A program made the translations under genes and the position numbers. 64,000 bases of DNA from Yanghanlia sp047501535 (GTDB lineage Bacteria > Pseudomonadota > Gammaproteobacteria > Burkholderiales > Burkholderiaceae_B). Each line of letters begins with the position of its first letter. Positions within the stretch are counted from its first letter, which is position 1. The stretch lies in contig NZ_JAZDRJ010000001.1 of NCBI RefSeq assembly GCF_047501535.1, forward strand, positions 248,001-312,000, given 5' to 3'. Positions 51,737-59,995 of this stretch are shown in pieces. Below the pieces are notes generated by a model. That model worked only from the letters and a program-made list of their open reading frames with translations. It was not told the DNA's origin and made no database searches.

Positions 51737-52516
51737 CTACAGAGGCTGCACGGGTTTGGTCCGTGTGGCTGGCTTATTGCCGCTGTCAGATAAATTGCCT
51801 TCAGCCAGGCGGATGAGGTCGTCCATCTTGCGTACGGTTACGCGCTTTCTGCCTGTGTTGACCATGCCGCGTTCCTTCCAGGCGCTTAACAAGCGGCTGA
51901 CCGTGTGCAGTGTCGTGCCGGTCATTTCGGCAATTTCCTGGCGGGTAATCGGAAAGCTGATGGCGATGCCGTCTTCAGTTTTTTCGCCGGAAGAATCGAC
52001 CAGCCTGAGGATGCAACGCGCCACCCGTTGTTCAACTTCTTCAGTGGAAAGCTCTTTGATGCGGGTTTGAGCGTCTTGCAGCCGCTGGCCAACCGCTTGC
52101 AGGGCGTTGGCCGCGAATTGCAGGTTGCCTGTAACGAAGCGATCCCACTCGGCAGAAGGCCAGGCGAGAACCACACTTTCCTCGACCGCGACACAGGTGG
52201 CCGGGTAGGTAGGGCGGCGCATGGCTTTGGCAATGCCGAAGACTTCGCCTGGAATGACGTAGCGAACCATGACCTGCTCGCCTTCGGGCGTAGTTTGAAC
52301 GACTTTGAGGTGGCCGTGCAGCAGAATGAAGAATTGCTCGGCGTTCTGCCCTTGCTGGAAAACCGTGTCTCCGGTGATAAGACGCATTGGCCGGGCAATA
52401 GCAAGCACGGCGTCGAGATCTTTTTCGGGAACGGCGCGAAAGAGATCAAGATCCTTGACTAGAGAACGAGGGATGCTATGGCTCATTGCAGGGTCGATCA
52501 GGTTCGGGGTAACCAT
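51737..52516 (-). CDS. Crp/Fnr family regulator, Dnr/NnrR-like
   Basis: A 259-residue regulator with an N-terminal beta-roll sensor (residues ~25-140) and a C-terminal winged helix whose recognition part reads FPITRQEIAEMTGTTLHTVS. No Fnr-type cysteine cluster is present; the overall pattern, including LSTEEVEQRVARCILRLV, recalls the Dnr/NnrR group that responds to nitric oxide. It is divergent from a cytochrome c gene with a palindrome between. The N-terminus is uncertain: Met11 at 52486 is an alternative start. Confidence 0.85.
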   Translation of the reverse strand: MVTPNLIDPAMSHSIPRSLVKDLDLFRAVPEKDLDAVLAIARPMRLITGDTVFQQGQNAEQFFILLHGHLKVVQTTPEGEQVMVRYVIPGEVFGIAKAMRRPTYPATCVAVEESVVLAWPSAEWDRFVTGNLQFAANALQAVGQRLQDAQTRIKELSTEEVEQRVARCILRLVDSSGEKTEDGIAISFPITRQEIAEMTGTTLHTVSRLLSAWKERGMVNTGRKRVTVRKMDDLIRLAEGNLSDSGNKPATRTKPVQPL

Positions 52517-52556
52517 TCTATCACTTGAAACCCCTATCCCTAATGTGGGTGTTGGC

Positions 52557-52571
52557 GACCGTACGACGGTC
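52557..52571. promoter_or_regulatory. palindrome between the Dnr-like regulator and cytochrome c genes
   Basis: GACCGT-ACG-ACGGTC lies about 40 bases upstream of the regulator start and about 150 bases before the cytochrome ATG. It could be an operator, but does not match the TTGAT-N4-ATCAA box of Fnr/Dnr proteins. Confidence 0.35.
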
Positions 52572-52718
52572 TGATGGAATAGACAGGCCGGGTAAACCCG
52601 ACAAATCGTGTCGGGAATTTGCTGTAGAACAAAGAGGCGCTGATCCGTTTGCGGTGAAATACAAGCTATACGAGATCGGCACAGGCCGATACGGACAAAT
52701 CAGGCACAGGAGAGCCAT

Positions 52719-53048
52719 ATGTTCAAACGTTCGGCAAAATTCGCATCGGTTGTTGTTTTAGCAGCAGGCATGATTCCCGCACTGGCATCCGCAGCGGGCG
52801 AAGCCGTGGACCCGGCTGGGGAAAAGCTGTATAAATCGGCCTGCTTGGCCTGTCATATGGCAGGTGTGGCGGGCGCCCCGAAACTGGGCGATAAGGCTGC
52901 ATGGGCCGCCGTGACGGAAAAAGGCATAGACGCGATGATGGAAATCACCGTCAATGGTAAGGGCGCTATGCCGCCGCGCGGGGCGACGCAGGCAGATGAA
53001 GCCACCTTGCGAGCTGCGGTGGAATACATGATTGCCAAATCGAAATAA
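52719..53048 (+). CDS. cytochrome c5 family protein
   Basis: A 109-residue periplasmic monohaem cytochrome c. A signal peptide (AKFASVVVLAAGMIPALASA) precedes the haem site CLACH (Cys42, Cys45, His46); the distal Met is in KGAMPPRGATQADEATLRAA. It fits the c5/c555 group of small electron carriers. The AGGAG site precedes the ATG. It is divergent from a Dnr-like regulator, which might control it. Confidence 0.93.
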   Translation: MFKRSAKFASVVVLAAGMIPALASAAGEAVDPAGEKLYKSACLACHMAGVAGAPKLGDKAAWAAVTEKGIDAMMEITVNGKGAMPPRGATQADEATLRAAVEYMIAKSK

Positions 53049-53252
53049 GCCACCCGCGCATCGGTTAAAGGGCGGCCCGGGAAAATACTTATCTTGCAGC
53101 GCCGTCAGCCTCGTTACACTGGCCTCATGCTACATCGGCATGGGGCTTTGTGCTGTGTATGGATCCAATGCTGTCAAGGCAGGAATTCTTCGCAGGCATG
53201 CCAATCGCTGCTGTGAAATCTGATTCCACTCATCGCACGGAGGCTGTGATAA

Positions 53253-54113
53253 ATGAAGTTCGCAGATTCAGAATTCGAGCCCTACCGGTTGCTGACACCA
53301 ACAGTCGAAGCCATCCCCCTGGTGTGCGACTCCCCCCACAGCGGTTGTATCTACCCTCAAGACTTCCAAACGATTCTGCCTGTTTCAGTTTTGCGCTGGG
53401 CGGAAGATGCCCATGTCGATGCATTGTGGGCTTCGGTTCCACGCCAAGGCGGTACGCTGTTGTGCGCGGAATTTCCTCGTAGCTATATCGACGTTAATCG
53501 TGAGCTGGACGATATCGACCCGAACATTCTGGCCGAGCCCTGGACGAGCGATGTGCACCCGACAGAAAAATCACGGTTGGGCTATGGCCTGTTCTGGCAC
53601 AGTGTTAATGGTCGACCCATGTACGACCGCAAGCTGTGGGTGGGAGAGCTGGAAAACCGCATCAGCACGTATTACGAGCCCTATCATCAGGCGCTCTGGC
53701 GTCAGGTTAACGCCGCAGTAGAGCGTTTTGGCATGGTGTGGCACCTGAACCTTCACTCTATGCCATCGAACTCGTATGCGGCGCTGGAGCAAGACGGCGG
53801 CAAACAACTGGCGGATTTTGTGTTGGGCGATCGCGATGGAACAACTTGCGACCCAACGTTTACCGGAATTATCGAAGATTATCTGCGTAGTTGCGGCTAC
53901 AGCGTAGCCCGTAACGACCCCTTCAAGGGGGTGGCGCTGGTGGCGCGAGTGGGGCAGCCTTCAGAGCATCGCCACAGCTTGCAGATTGAGCTGAACCGCA
54001 AGCTCTACCTGAACGAAAGTACGTTTGAAAAAGCAGAGGGTTTCGACGCCTTGCAGCGCGACCTCACGGGTTTGCTCGCGCATTTACGCAAGTTTATTCA
54101 GAGCTTGTTGTAG
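53253..54113 (+). CDS. N-formylglutamate amidohydrolase
   Basis: A 286-residue zinc hydrolase of the HutG2/FGase family, cleaving N-formylglutamate or a similar N-acyl amino acid. Metal-site features are VCDSPHSGCIYP near the start and WHLNLHSMPSNSY; ELNRKLYLNE fits the family end. No other hut genes are close, so a histidine pathway role is not shown; the product may act on a different formyl or acyl amino acid. Its 3' end overlaps the convergent RpiR gene by 20 bases. Confidence 0.9.
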   Translation: MKFADSEFEPYRLLTPTVEAIPLVCDSPHSGCIYPQDFQTILPVSVLRWAEDAHVDALWASVPRQGGTLLCAEFPRSYIDVNRELDDIDPNILAEPWTSDVHPTEKSRLGYGLFWHSVNGRPMYDRKLWVGELENRISTYYEPYHQALWRQVNAAVERFGMVWHLNLHSMPSNSYAALEQDGGKQLADFVLGDRDGTTCDPTFTGIIEDYLRSCGYSVARNDPFKGVALVARVGQPSEHRHSLQIELNRKLYLNESTFEKAEGFDALQRDLTGLLAHLRKFIQSLL

Positions 54114-54999
54114 CAGGGGTGGGCTCCAGGTAAGCGCCGCTGCGATGTAATTGTTCTTCTGCCAGACCCAGAGCGTCGATGGCTCGGGGGCCGGCCTTGC
54201 TTAACAGGCGGCTGGCCAACACCTCCACCAGCACCATGGCGGAGGCTGATGAGGGAAAGAAGCCAGGCGTTTCAGTGGAGAACAGCAAAGCGGCTTCGGC
54301 ATGACGGGCGACAGGCGCCACTTCGCTGTCGCAAATAGCGATAATCCTGCAGCCCCTTTCTTGAGCGGCTTCCGCTACCCTCAGACCTTCCCGTGAGTAG
54401 GGCGCGAAACCAATAATGACCACGGCATCGCCGCGTTGCAGTGAACGCAGTTCCATTTCAAGCAAACCGGCATCCCCGCGCAGTAAGGAAACGCTGTTGC
54501 GAAACAGGCGGTACAGATAATGCAGCGTATACGCAGGAGCATGTGAGGCGCGAAAGCCCGCGATGTGGACATGGCGGGCGCGTTGCAACACTTCGACTAC
54601 GACGGATAGCTTTTCATTGTTCTGCTCTTCAAGCAGGCGCAAATTTCCGACCTGAGCCGTTACATGGCGCCCGAGCGCGCCCCGTGTGCTGCGCCGCCGC
54701 ACCACCTCCTGAGCCTGTTCAGCGTAGCGTCGCGGCATCTGGTGCATGCTGCGCACGAATACCTGCCGCATGTCGTCCCACCCCTCATAGCCCAATGATT
54801 GCGCCAGTCGCACCAGCGTGGCCGGTTGCACGCCGGCAGCAGTGGCAATGCGCCGCATGGATTGCACGGGCACATCAGCCGGAAAATCAATCAAGTGGCG
54901 TGCGCCGATTTGGAATTGGGGGCTCATTGCGGGGAAGCGTTCCCTTACCAAGGCAGTCCATTCATCCAGCTTGCGAGGTGGTTGTGGTTTCTTTGCCAT
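54094..54999 (-). CDS. MurR/RpiR family transcriptional regulator
   Basis: A 301-residue regulator: N-terminal helix-turn-helix (RRIATAAGVQPATLVRLAQS) and a C-terminal SIS sugar-phosphate/effector domain (about 125-270, VHIAGFRASHAPAYTLHYLY; LRSLQRGDAVVIIGFAPYS). RpiR proteins may bind sugar phosphates or other anions. The ATG at 54999 gives MAKKPQPPRKLDEWTALVRE; the frame extends to 55107 but overlaps the divergent start region. It is divergent from a class III aminotransferase gene, which it probably regulates together with the formylglutamate amidohydrolase. Confidence 0.92.
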   Translation of the reverse strand: MAKKPQPPRKLDEWTALVRERFPAMSPQFQIGARHLIDFPADVPVQSMRRIATAAGVQPATLVRLAQSLGYEGWDDMRQVFVRSMHQMPRRYAEQAQEVVRRRSTRGALGRHVTAQVGNLRLLEEQNNEKLSVVVEVLQRARHVHIAGFRASHAPAYTLHYLYRLFRNSVSLLRGDAGLLEMELRSLQRGDAVVIIGFAPYSREGLRVAEAAQERGCRIIAICDSEVAPVARHAEAALLFSTETPGFFPSSASAMVLVEVLASRLLSKAGPRAIDALGLAEEQLHRSGAYLEPTPATTSSE

Positions 55000-55100
55000 G
55001 CTTGACCATGAAAAAGGTTCAAATCGAAAGATTATATTGATTTGGGTGTTGCATGGAGATAGATTAATGAAACGATTGTTGAATACATGCACAGTGAACC

Positions 55101-56426
55101 ATGACACACGTTTTTCATCGAACCCCGCGACAAACCCTTGAGTTAGCCGTGCGCGGCGAAGGCGTTAGGCTTTTTGACGGGCAGGGCCGTGCTTATATCG
55201 ACGCTTCCGGCGGCGCCGCAGTTTCCTGCTTGGGGCATGGCCACCCCGACGTCATTCAAGCCATCAAAAAACAGCTCGACGAAGTGGCGTACGCTCATAC
55301 TTCATTTTTCACCACGCAGGTGTGTGAGGATCTAGCTGATTTTCTCGCCGCTCGTGCGCCGGGCGATCTGAATCGCGTGTATTACGTGTCTGGTGGTTCG
55401 GAGGCGATTGAAGCCGCCTTGAAGCTGGCTCGTCAGTATTTCGTGGAGCAAGGGCAGCCATCGCGCCGTCATTTCATTGCCCGCCGCCAGAGCTACCATG
55501 GCAACACTCTGGGTGCGCTGGCCATTGGCGGCAATGTGTGGCGCCGTGAGCCGTTTCTGCCCTTGCTGATCGAGGCACACCATGTGTCGCCTTGCTATGC
55601 CTATCGTGACCAGCGCGCAGACGAAACGCCTGACCAATACGCCCAGCGCCTGGCCGACGAGCTGGAAGCCAAAATTTGCGAACTGGGCCCGGAAAATGTG
55701 GCCGCTTTTGTGGCCGAAACCGTTGTGGGTGCAACAGCCGGGGTGTTGCCGCCGGTTGGGGGCTACCTGAAGCGCGTGCGAGACGTGTGCAACAAGTATG
55801 GGGTGTTGCTGATTCTTGACGAGGTGATGGCGGGCATGGGCCGCACCGGACATCTTTTTGCCTGCGCCGAAGACGGTATCACGCCGGATATCATCGCTAT
55901 CGCTAAAGGTTTGGGCGCGGGCTACCAACCCATTGGCGCCATGGTAGTAAGCGACCGCATCTACGACGCCATTTTGCAGGGCAGCGGCTACTTCCAACAT
56001 GGCCACACCTATATGGGCCACGCTACGGCATGTGCGGCAGCACTGGCGGTACAGCAGGTGATTGAACGCGACGGCCTGTTGCAGAACGTGCGGGCACGGG
56101 GTGAGCAACTGCTTGCAGCCTTGTGGCGCCAACTGGGTGACCATCCCAACGTGGGAGATGTGCGGGGGCGTGGCCTGTTTGTGGGTATCGAGCTGGTGGC
56201 GGACAAGGCCAGCAAAGCGCCGCTGGACCCGGCTCGGCGCGTGCATGCAAGCTTGAAAAAGCAGGCGATGGAAAACGGCCTGCTCATGTACCCTTCAGGC
56301 GGAACGGTGGATGGTGTGCAGGGGGATCATATCCTGCTGGCGCCGCCTTTTATCTGCACTGAAGCGGATATCGAAGAGATTGTTGGAAAGCTGGCGGCTA
56401 CGCTTCAAAGTGTTCTGCCCGCTTAG
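55101..56426 (+). CDS. class III pyridoxal-phosphate aminotransferase
   Basis: A 441-residue class III aminotransferase (omega-amino acid or diamine type). Key sites are YVSGGSEAIEAALKLARQY (phosphate-binding), LILDEVMAGMGRTGHLFACA (PLP pocket Asp) and IIAIAKGLGAGYQPIGAMVV with the PLP Lys. The length and C-terminal ILLAPPFICTEADIEEIV fit this class. The amino donor is unknown; pairing with an N-formylglutamate amidohydrolase and RpiR suggests a nitrogen-compound catabolic set. The start at 55101 overlaps nothing and follows an AT-rich divergent region. Confidence 0.93.
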   Translation: MTHVFHRTPRQTLELAVRGEGVRLFDGQGRAYIDASGGAAVSCLGHGHPDVIQAIKKQLDEVAYAHTSFFTTQVCEDLADFLAARAPGDLNRVYYVSGGSEAIEAALKLARQYFVEQGQPSRRHFIARRQSYHGNTLGALAIGGNVWRREPFLPLLIEAHHVSPCYAYRDQRADETPDQYAQRLADELEAKICELGPENVAAFVAETVVGATAGVLPPVGGYLKRVRDVCNKYGVLLILDEVMAGMGRTGHLFACAEDGITPDIIAIAKGLGAGYQPIGAMVVSDRIYDAILQGSGYFQHGHTYMGHATACAAALAVQQVIERDGLLQNVRARGEQLLAALWRQLGDHPNVGDVRGRGLFVGIELVADKASKAPLDPARRVHASLKKQAMENGLLMYPSGGTVDGVQGDHILLAPPFICTEADIEEIVGKLAATLQSVLPA

Positions 56427-56561
56427 CTGTTCAGAATCTTGCCTGGGCCATGCCCATACCTGTGCGTATGAGCGCGCCGTGTCTTGTGTCGCCTGACTAT
56501 CTGGTGCTAGGAGGCCCAGTTAGACAGGCGGCGAGTACCGGCAGTCGGGCTATTTGTGTGG

Positions 56562-57017
56562 CTATTCTTGGGGCTGTGGCGGTGTTTCGTACCACACCGT
56601 CACGTTGCCTTTAACATGCAAGGGTGCAGGGCTGCCGCGCAGCGCCCGCAGGCGATGTACCAGGTACAGGGGCTGGGCGGCGTCTTTTCCATTGAAGGCG
56701 CGCGTGCTGATGGAGCGGCCGATGATGTCTACGCAATGATGTGTGCCGCTCCAGCATAAGGAGGTTTGCACATCGGCCTGGCCGGTGTAGTCGCGGGCGG
56801 CATACACCTGGGTGATGACCGCGCCCCTGGGCAGGTCTTGAAAGGGTTTATAGGTAACGGTTACTTCATGATTCACGCTATGCAGGCCGCTGCCGACATT
56901 ACTGGACGTCCAGGCATGCTTGCTGGTCTGGGCATTCGCTTGTGCCGCGTAAGCCAGAAGTACGGCCGCTACGATGGCCGGGCTGAATCGCCTTACGCCG
57001 GGGGGGCGGGCTGTCAT
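56562..57017 (-). CDS. FlhE-like exported protein
   Basis: A 151-residue periplasmic protein with signal peptide (FSPAIVAAVLLAYAAQANA). The mature part resembles the flagellar protein FlhE: SLCWSGTHHCVDIIGRSIST, the PLYLVHRL region, and the ending LHVKGNVTVWYE match the FlhE pattern of C-x-CV, then a final beta-strand NVTVxY. FlhE acts with the flagellar export system to prevent proton leak. No other flagellar gene is in the window. The ATG at 57017 lies just after the cobalamin adenosyltransferase stop. The family link is from visual similarity only. Confidence 0.6.
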   Translation of the reverse strand: MTARPPGVRRFSPAIVAAVLLAYAAQANAQTSKHAWTSSNVGSGLHSVNHEVTVTYKPFQDLPRGAVITQVYAARDYTGQADVQTSLCWSGTHHCVDIIGRSISTRAFNGKDAAQPLYLVHRLRALRGSPAPLHVKGNVTVWYETPPQPQE

Positions 57018-57019
57018 GT

Positions 57020-57589
57020 TCAGGATTCCCGGCGCTGCCACAACACGTTCGCTACGCCCAGGCTATGGTTAATTGCTCGGGCGAGAACAAAGAAAAGGTC
57101 GGAAAGACGGTTCAGATACTGCCGCACCAGGCTGTCCGGAATGACAGATGCACCTTGCTCGGCATCTTGGCATTCCATTGCGACCACAGCCCGTTCAGCG
57201 CGCCGACACACGCTACGCGCCACATGTGCCAGAGCCGCCGCACGGCTGCCTCCGGGCAGGATGAATTCCTGCAGCGCGCCAAGATTGGCGTTGTAGTGGG
57301 CGATGGCCTCATCCAGGCCCGCGATATGCTCCGTGTTGACCGCGGTATGGCCGGGTATGCAGAGTTCCGCGCCCAAGTCGAAGAGCTGATTCTGGATGCG
57401 GCCAAGCAGCGTGTCGATCTCCTCGGGCAGGGGCTCGGTGCGCAGTAAACCGACAAAGCTGTTGAGCTCATCGACTTCGCCTATCGCCACAATGCGGGTG
57501 TCGTGCTTGGCGACACGCGTGCCATCACCAAGGCCGGTGGTGCCGTTGTCGCCGCCGCGAGTAGTAATGATGGAAAGTCGTGTGGCCAT
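57020..57589 (-). CDS. ATP:cob(I)alamin adenosyltransferase (PduO type)
   Basis: A 189-residue PduO-type adenosyltransferase making adenosylcobalamin. The ATP site ITTRGGDNGTTGLGDGTRV is near the start; FILPGGSRAAALAHVARSVC with RRAERAVVAM near the middle is the second signature; trimer formation expected. The ATG at 57589 is chosen; an earlier Met at 57625 is not family-like. No cobalamin riboswitch was seen upstream. An FlhE-like gene follows within 2 bases. Confidence 0.95.
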   Translation of the reverse strand: MATRLSIITTRGGDNGTTGLGDGTRVAKHDTRIVAIGEVDELNSFVGLLRTEPLPEEIDTLLGRIQNQLFDLGAELCIPGHTAVNTEHIAGLDEAIAHYNANLGALQEFILPGGSRAAALAHVARSVCRRAERAVVAMECQDAEQGASVIPDSLVRQYLNRLSDLFFVLARAINHSLGVANVLWQRRES

Positions 57590-57683
57590 GGAGAGTAAGC
57601 GTAGTGAATCGGGGTATGCTAACAAACCACTGATTCAATGTTTCAGAAGTTTCTTTTAGCAAATATTTTCGGAGAATTATCGC

Positions 57684-57983
57684 ATGCTCAGTTCATCACG
57701 GATCCGATCCGGGCTGGCTGTGGCCTTGGCTGCAGTGGCCTGTTACAGCATTCCCGCCCAAGCCCAGGAAGGCAGCGGCTCGGGTGAGATCCGCCGTATT
57801 GATGCAGAGGCGGGCAAAATAACGATTAAGCACGGCGCCATTGTCGAGCTAGAGCTGCCAGCCATCACGCTGGTTTATCAGATAGACCAGGCATTGCTTA
57901 CCGGCTTAAAACCCGGCGACAAAATTACTTTTATCGCCCGCCGCGTGGACGGGCAATATGTTGTGGTGAAAATTTCCAAATAA
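57684..57983 (+). CDS. CusF-like periplasmic protein without the usual metal ligands
   Basis: A 99-residue exported protein with signal peptide (SGLAVALAAVACYSIPAQAQ) and the CusF/CopK-like OB fold: EIRRIDAEAGKITIKHGAIV, LELPAITLVYQIDQALL, LKPGDKITFIARRVDGQYVV. CusF binds Cu(I) through His, Trp and two Met. The His (His50) is here, but the Trp and both Met positions read Leu57, Ile61 and Leu63, so ordinary copper binding is doubtful. It may be a diverged family member with another role. It is a single gene, convergent with hslU. Confidence 0.85.
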   Translation: MLSSSRIRSGLAVALAAVACYSIPAQAQEGSGSGEIRRIDAEAGKITIKHGAIVELELPAITLVYQIDQALLTGLKPGDKITFIARRVDGQYVVVKISK

Positions 57984-57986
57984 AGC

Positions 57987-59318
57987 TTATAAAACGTACC
58001 GTGCAAGGTCTTCGCTGGCAGCGGTTTCCTTGAGCTTATCTTCCACGTAGGCTGCATCGATTTTCACCGTGCCTCCTTCGTGGGCGGTGGCGTTGAATGC
58101 CAGGTCTTCAAGCAGCTTTTCCATCACGGTATACAGGCGCCGTGCGCCGATGTTTTCAGTGCGCTCATTCACCGAGAATGCCAGCTCTGCAAGGCGGCGG
58201 ATGCCGTCCTCGGTAAAGTCCAGGAAGACATTTTCGGTAGCCAGCAGGGCATGGTACTGCTTGGTCAGTGAGGCGTCGGTTTCGCACAGAATACGGACAA
58301 AATCGTCGGCAGTCAGGGAATCGAGTTCAACCCGGATCGGAAAGCGCCCTTGCAGTTCGGGGATAAGGTCTGAAGGCCGCGACAAATGGAAGGCGCCTGA
58401 CGCAATAAACAGGATGTGGTCGGTGCGCACAACGCCATACTTAGTGTTGACTGTCGTGCCTTCAACCAGGGGCAGCAGGTCGCGCTGCACGCCCTGACGG
58501 GAAACATCGCCGCCGCTGTGCTCTTGGCGGGTGGCGATTTTGTCGATTTCATCCAGGAAGACAATGCCGTTCTGTTCGGCATTGGCGATAGCGTCTGCAC
58601 GCAGTTCCTCTTCGTTGATGCGCTTGGCGGCCTCTTCCTCGGTGAGCAGCTTGAATGCCTCTTTCACCGACATCTTGCGTTGTTTCTTTTTGTCCTGCCC
58701 CAGGCCGGCGAACATGTTGCGCAGCTGCTCGGTCATTTCCTCCATGCCGGGAGGCGCCATGATTTCCATATGGGGCATGACTTGCGCGACTTCGATTTCG
58801 ACCTGCATGTCGTCGATCTTGCCTTCGCGCAGCCGCTTGCGAAACACTTGGCGTGCGCTGTTTTCCTCGCGCTCTGGTTCACCCTGGGCATTGCGGGAAG
58901 GGGGAACCAAGACATCAAGGATGCGGTCTTCGGCAGCGTCTTCGGCCTGAGTGCGCACACGTCGCATGGCAACTTCGCGGGTGAGCTTAACCGAGGCATC
59001 GACAAGGTCGCGGACAATGGTTTCGACATCGCGGCCCACGTAGCCGACTTCAGTGAACTTGGTAGCTTCGACTTTGATGAAAGGCGCGTTGGCGAGCTTG
59101 GCCAAGCGGCGGGCGATTTCTGTCTTACCCACGCCGGTGGGCCCGATCATGAGAATGTTCTTGGGAACGATTTCGTGGCGTAAGGGCTCTGGCACCTGCT
59201 GGCGGCGCCAGCGGTTGCGTAGCGCGACGGCCACGGAGCGTTTGGCTTGTTGCTGCCCGACAATATGCTTGTCGAGCTCGGAGACGATCTCTCCGGGAGT
59301 CATGTTGATGGCGGACAT
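57987..59318 (-). CDS. hslU: ATP-dependent protease ATPase subunit HslU
   Basis: A 443-residue AAA+ unfoldase, the same length as E. coli HslU. The start is MSAINMTPGEIVSELDKHIV with GQQQAK; Walker A GPTGVGKTE; pore loop GYVGRDVET; Walker B FLDEIDKIA; C-terminal ARYVL docks into HslV. The ATG at 59318 is used; the frame runs on to 59396 into the intergenic space. Confidence 0.97.
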   Translation of the reverse strand: MSAINMTPGEIVSELDKHIVGQQQAKRSVAVALRNRWRRQQVPEPLRHEIVPKNILMIGPTGVGKTEIARRLAKLANAPFIKVEATKFTEVGYVGRDVETIVRDLVDASVKLTREVAMRRVRTQAEDAAEDRILDVLVPPSRNAQGEPEREENSARQVFRKRLREGKIDDMQVEIEVAQVMPHMEIMAPPGMEEMTEQLRNMFAGLGQDKKKQRKMSVKEAFKLLTEEEAAKRINEEELRADAIANAEQNGIVFLDEIDKIATRQEHSGGDVSRQGVQRDLLPLVEGTTVNTKYGVVRTDHILFIASGAFHLSRPSDLIPELQGRFPIRVELDSLTADDFVRILCETDASLTKQYHALLATENVFLDFTEDGIRRLAELAFSVNERTENIGARRLYTVMEKLLEDLAFNATAHEGGTVKIDAAYVEDKLKETAASEDLARYVL

Positions 59319-59353
59319 GGCAATAAGAGAATCTGGCAAACCGGCGCCGGGCG

Positions 59354-59887
59354 TTACAAAATTTCGACGACGTGGTTCTGGTTGGTGTAGATGCAAAGGT
59401 CGCCGGCAATGGCCAGGGACTTGCGTACGATTTCTTCGGGCGAGAGCTCGGTATTTTGCAGCAAGGCCAGCGCGGCGGATTGCGCGTACGCGCCGCCGGA
59501 GCCGATAGCGGCAATCCCGTTTTCAGGTTCAAGAACGTCGCCGTTGCCGGTCAGCACCAGGGTGTGGTCTTTGTCGGCCACAATTAGCATGGCCTCAAGG
59601 CGGCGCAGGACGCGATCTGTACGCCAGTCCTTGGTCAGCTCTACGGCAGCGCGCATCAAGTTGCCTTGATGCTTTTCGAGCTTCGCTTCAAAACGTTCCT
59701 GAAGAGTGAAAGCGTCAGCCGTGGCGCCAGCAAAGCCTGCCAGGATGCGGTCCTGATAAAGCCTGCGGATTTTGCGGGCAGTACCTTTGATGACGATGTT
59801 GCCGAGCGTGACTTGCCCGTCGCCGCCCAGGGCGACTTGATCGCCACGGCGAACGCACAGAATGGTGGTTGCGTGAAATTGTTCCAT
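59354..59887 (-). CDS. hslV: ATP-dependent protease proteolytic subunit HslV
   Basis: A 177-residue threonine protease with the proteasome beta fold. Processing before a Thr in HATTILCVRRG exposes the catalytic N-terminus; GDGQVTLGNIVIKGTARKIR, AGFAGATADAFTLQERFE and AIGSGGAYAQSAALAL fit. It is upstream of hslU by 35 bases, and a heat-shock promoter lies before it. Ribosome site AGGAAG precedes the ATG. Confidence 0.97.
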   Translation of the reverse strand: MEQFHATTILCVRRGDQVALGGDGQVTLGNIVIKGTARKIRRLYQDRILAGFAGATADAFTLQERFEAKLEKHQGNLMRAAVELTKDWRTDRVLRRLEAMLIVADKDHTLVLTGNGDVLEPENGIAAIGSGGAYAQSAALALLQNTELSPEEIVRKSLAIAGDLCIYTNQNHVVEIL

Positions 59888-59910
59888 GGAATCTTCCTGT
59901 TGAAATCTTC

Positions 59911-59938
59911 ACATGGGGGCGCCGGCTTCATTTTCAAG
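59911..59938 (-). promoter_or_regulatory. sigma-32 heat-shock promoter of hslVU
   Basis: On the minus strand CTTGAAA (59938-59932), a 13-base spacer, and CCCCATGT (59918-59911), matching the heat-shock consensus CTTGAAA-N(11-16)-CCCCATNT. It sits 24 bases upstream of the hslV ATG. Confidence 0.88.
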
Positions 59939-59995
59939 TGAAGAGGCGAAAAGAGAAAACGGGCCGCATTCAGGTGCGACCCGTTGAATGGAGGA

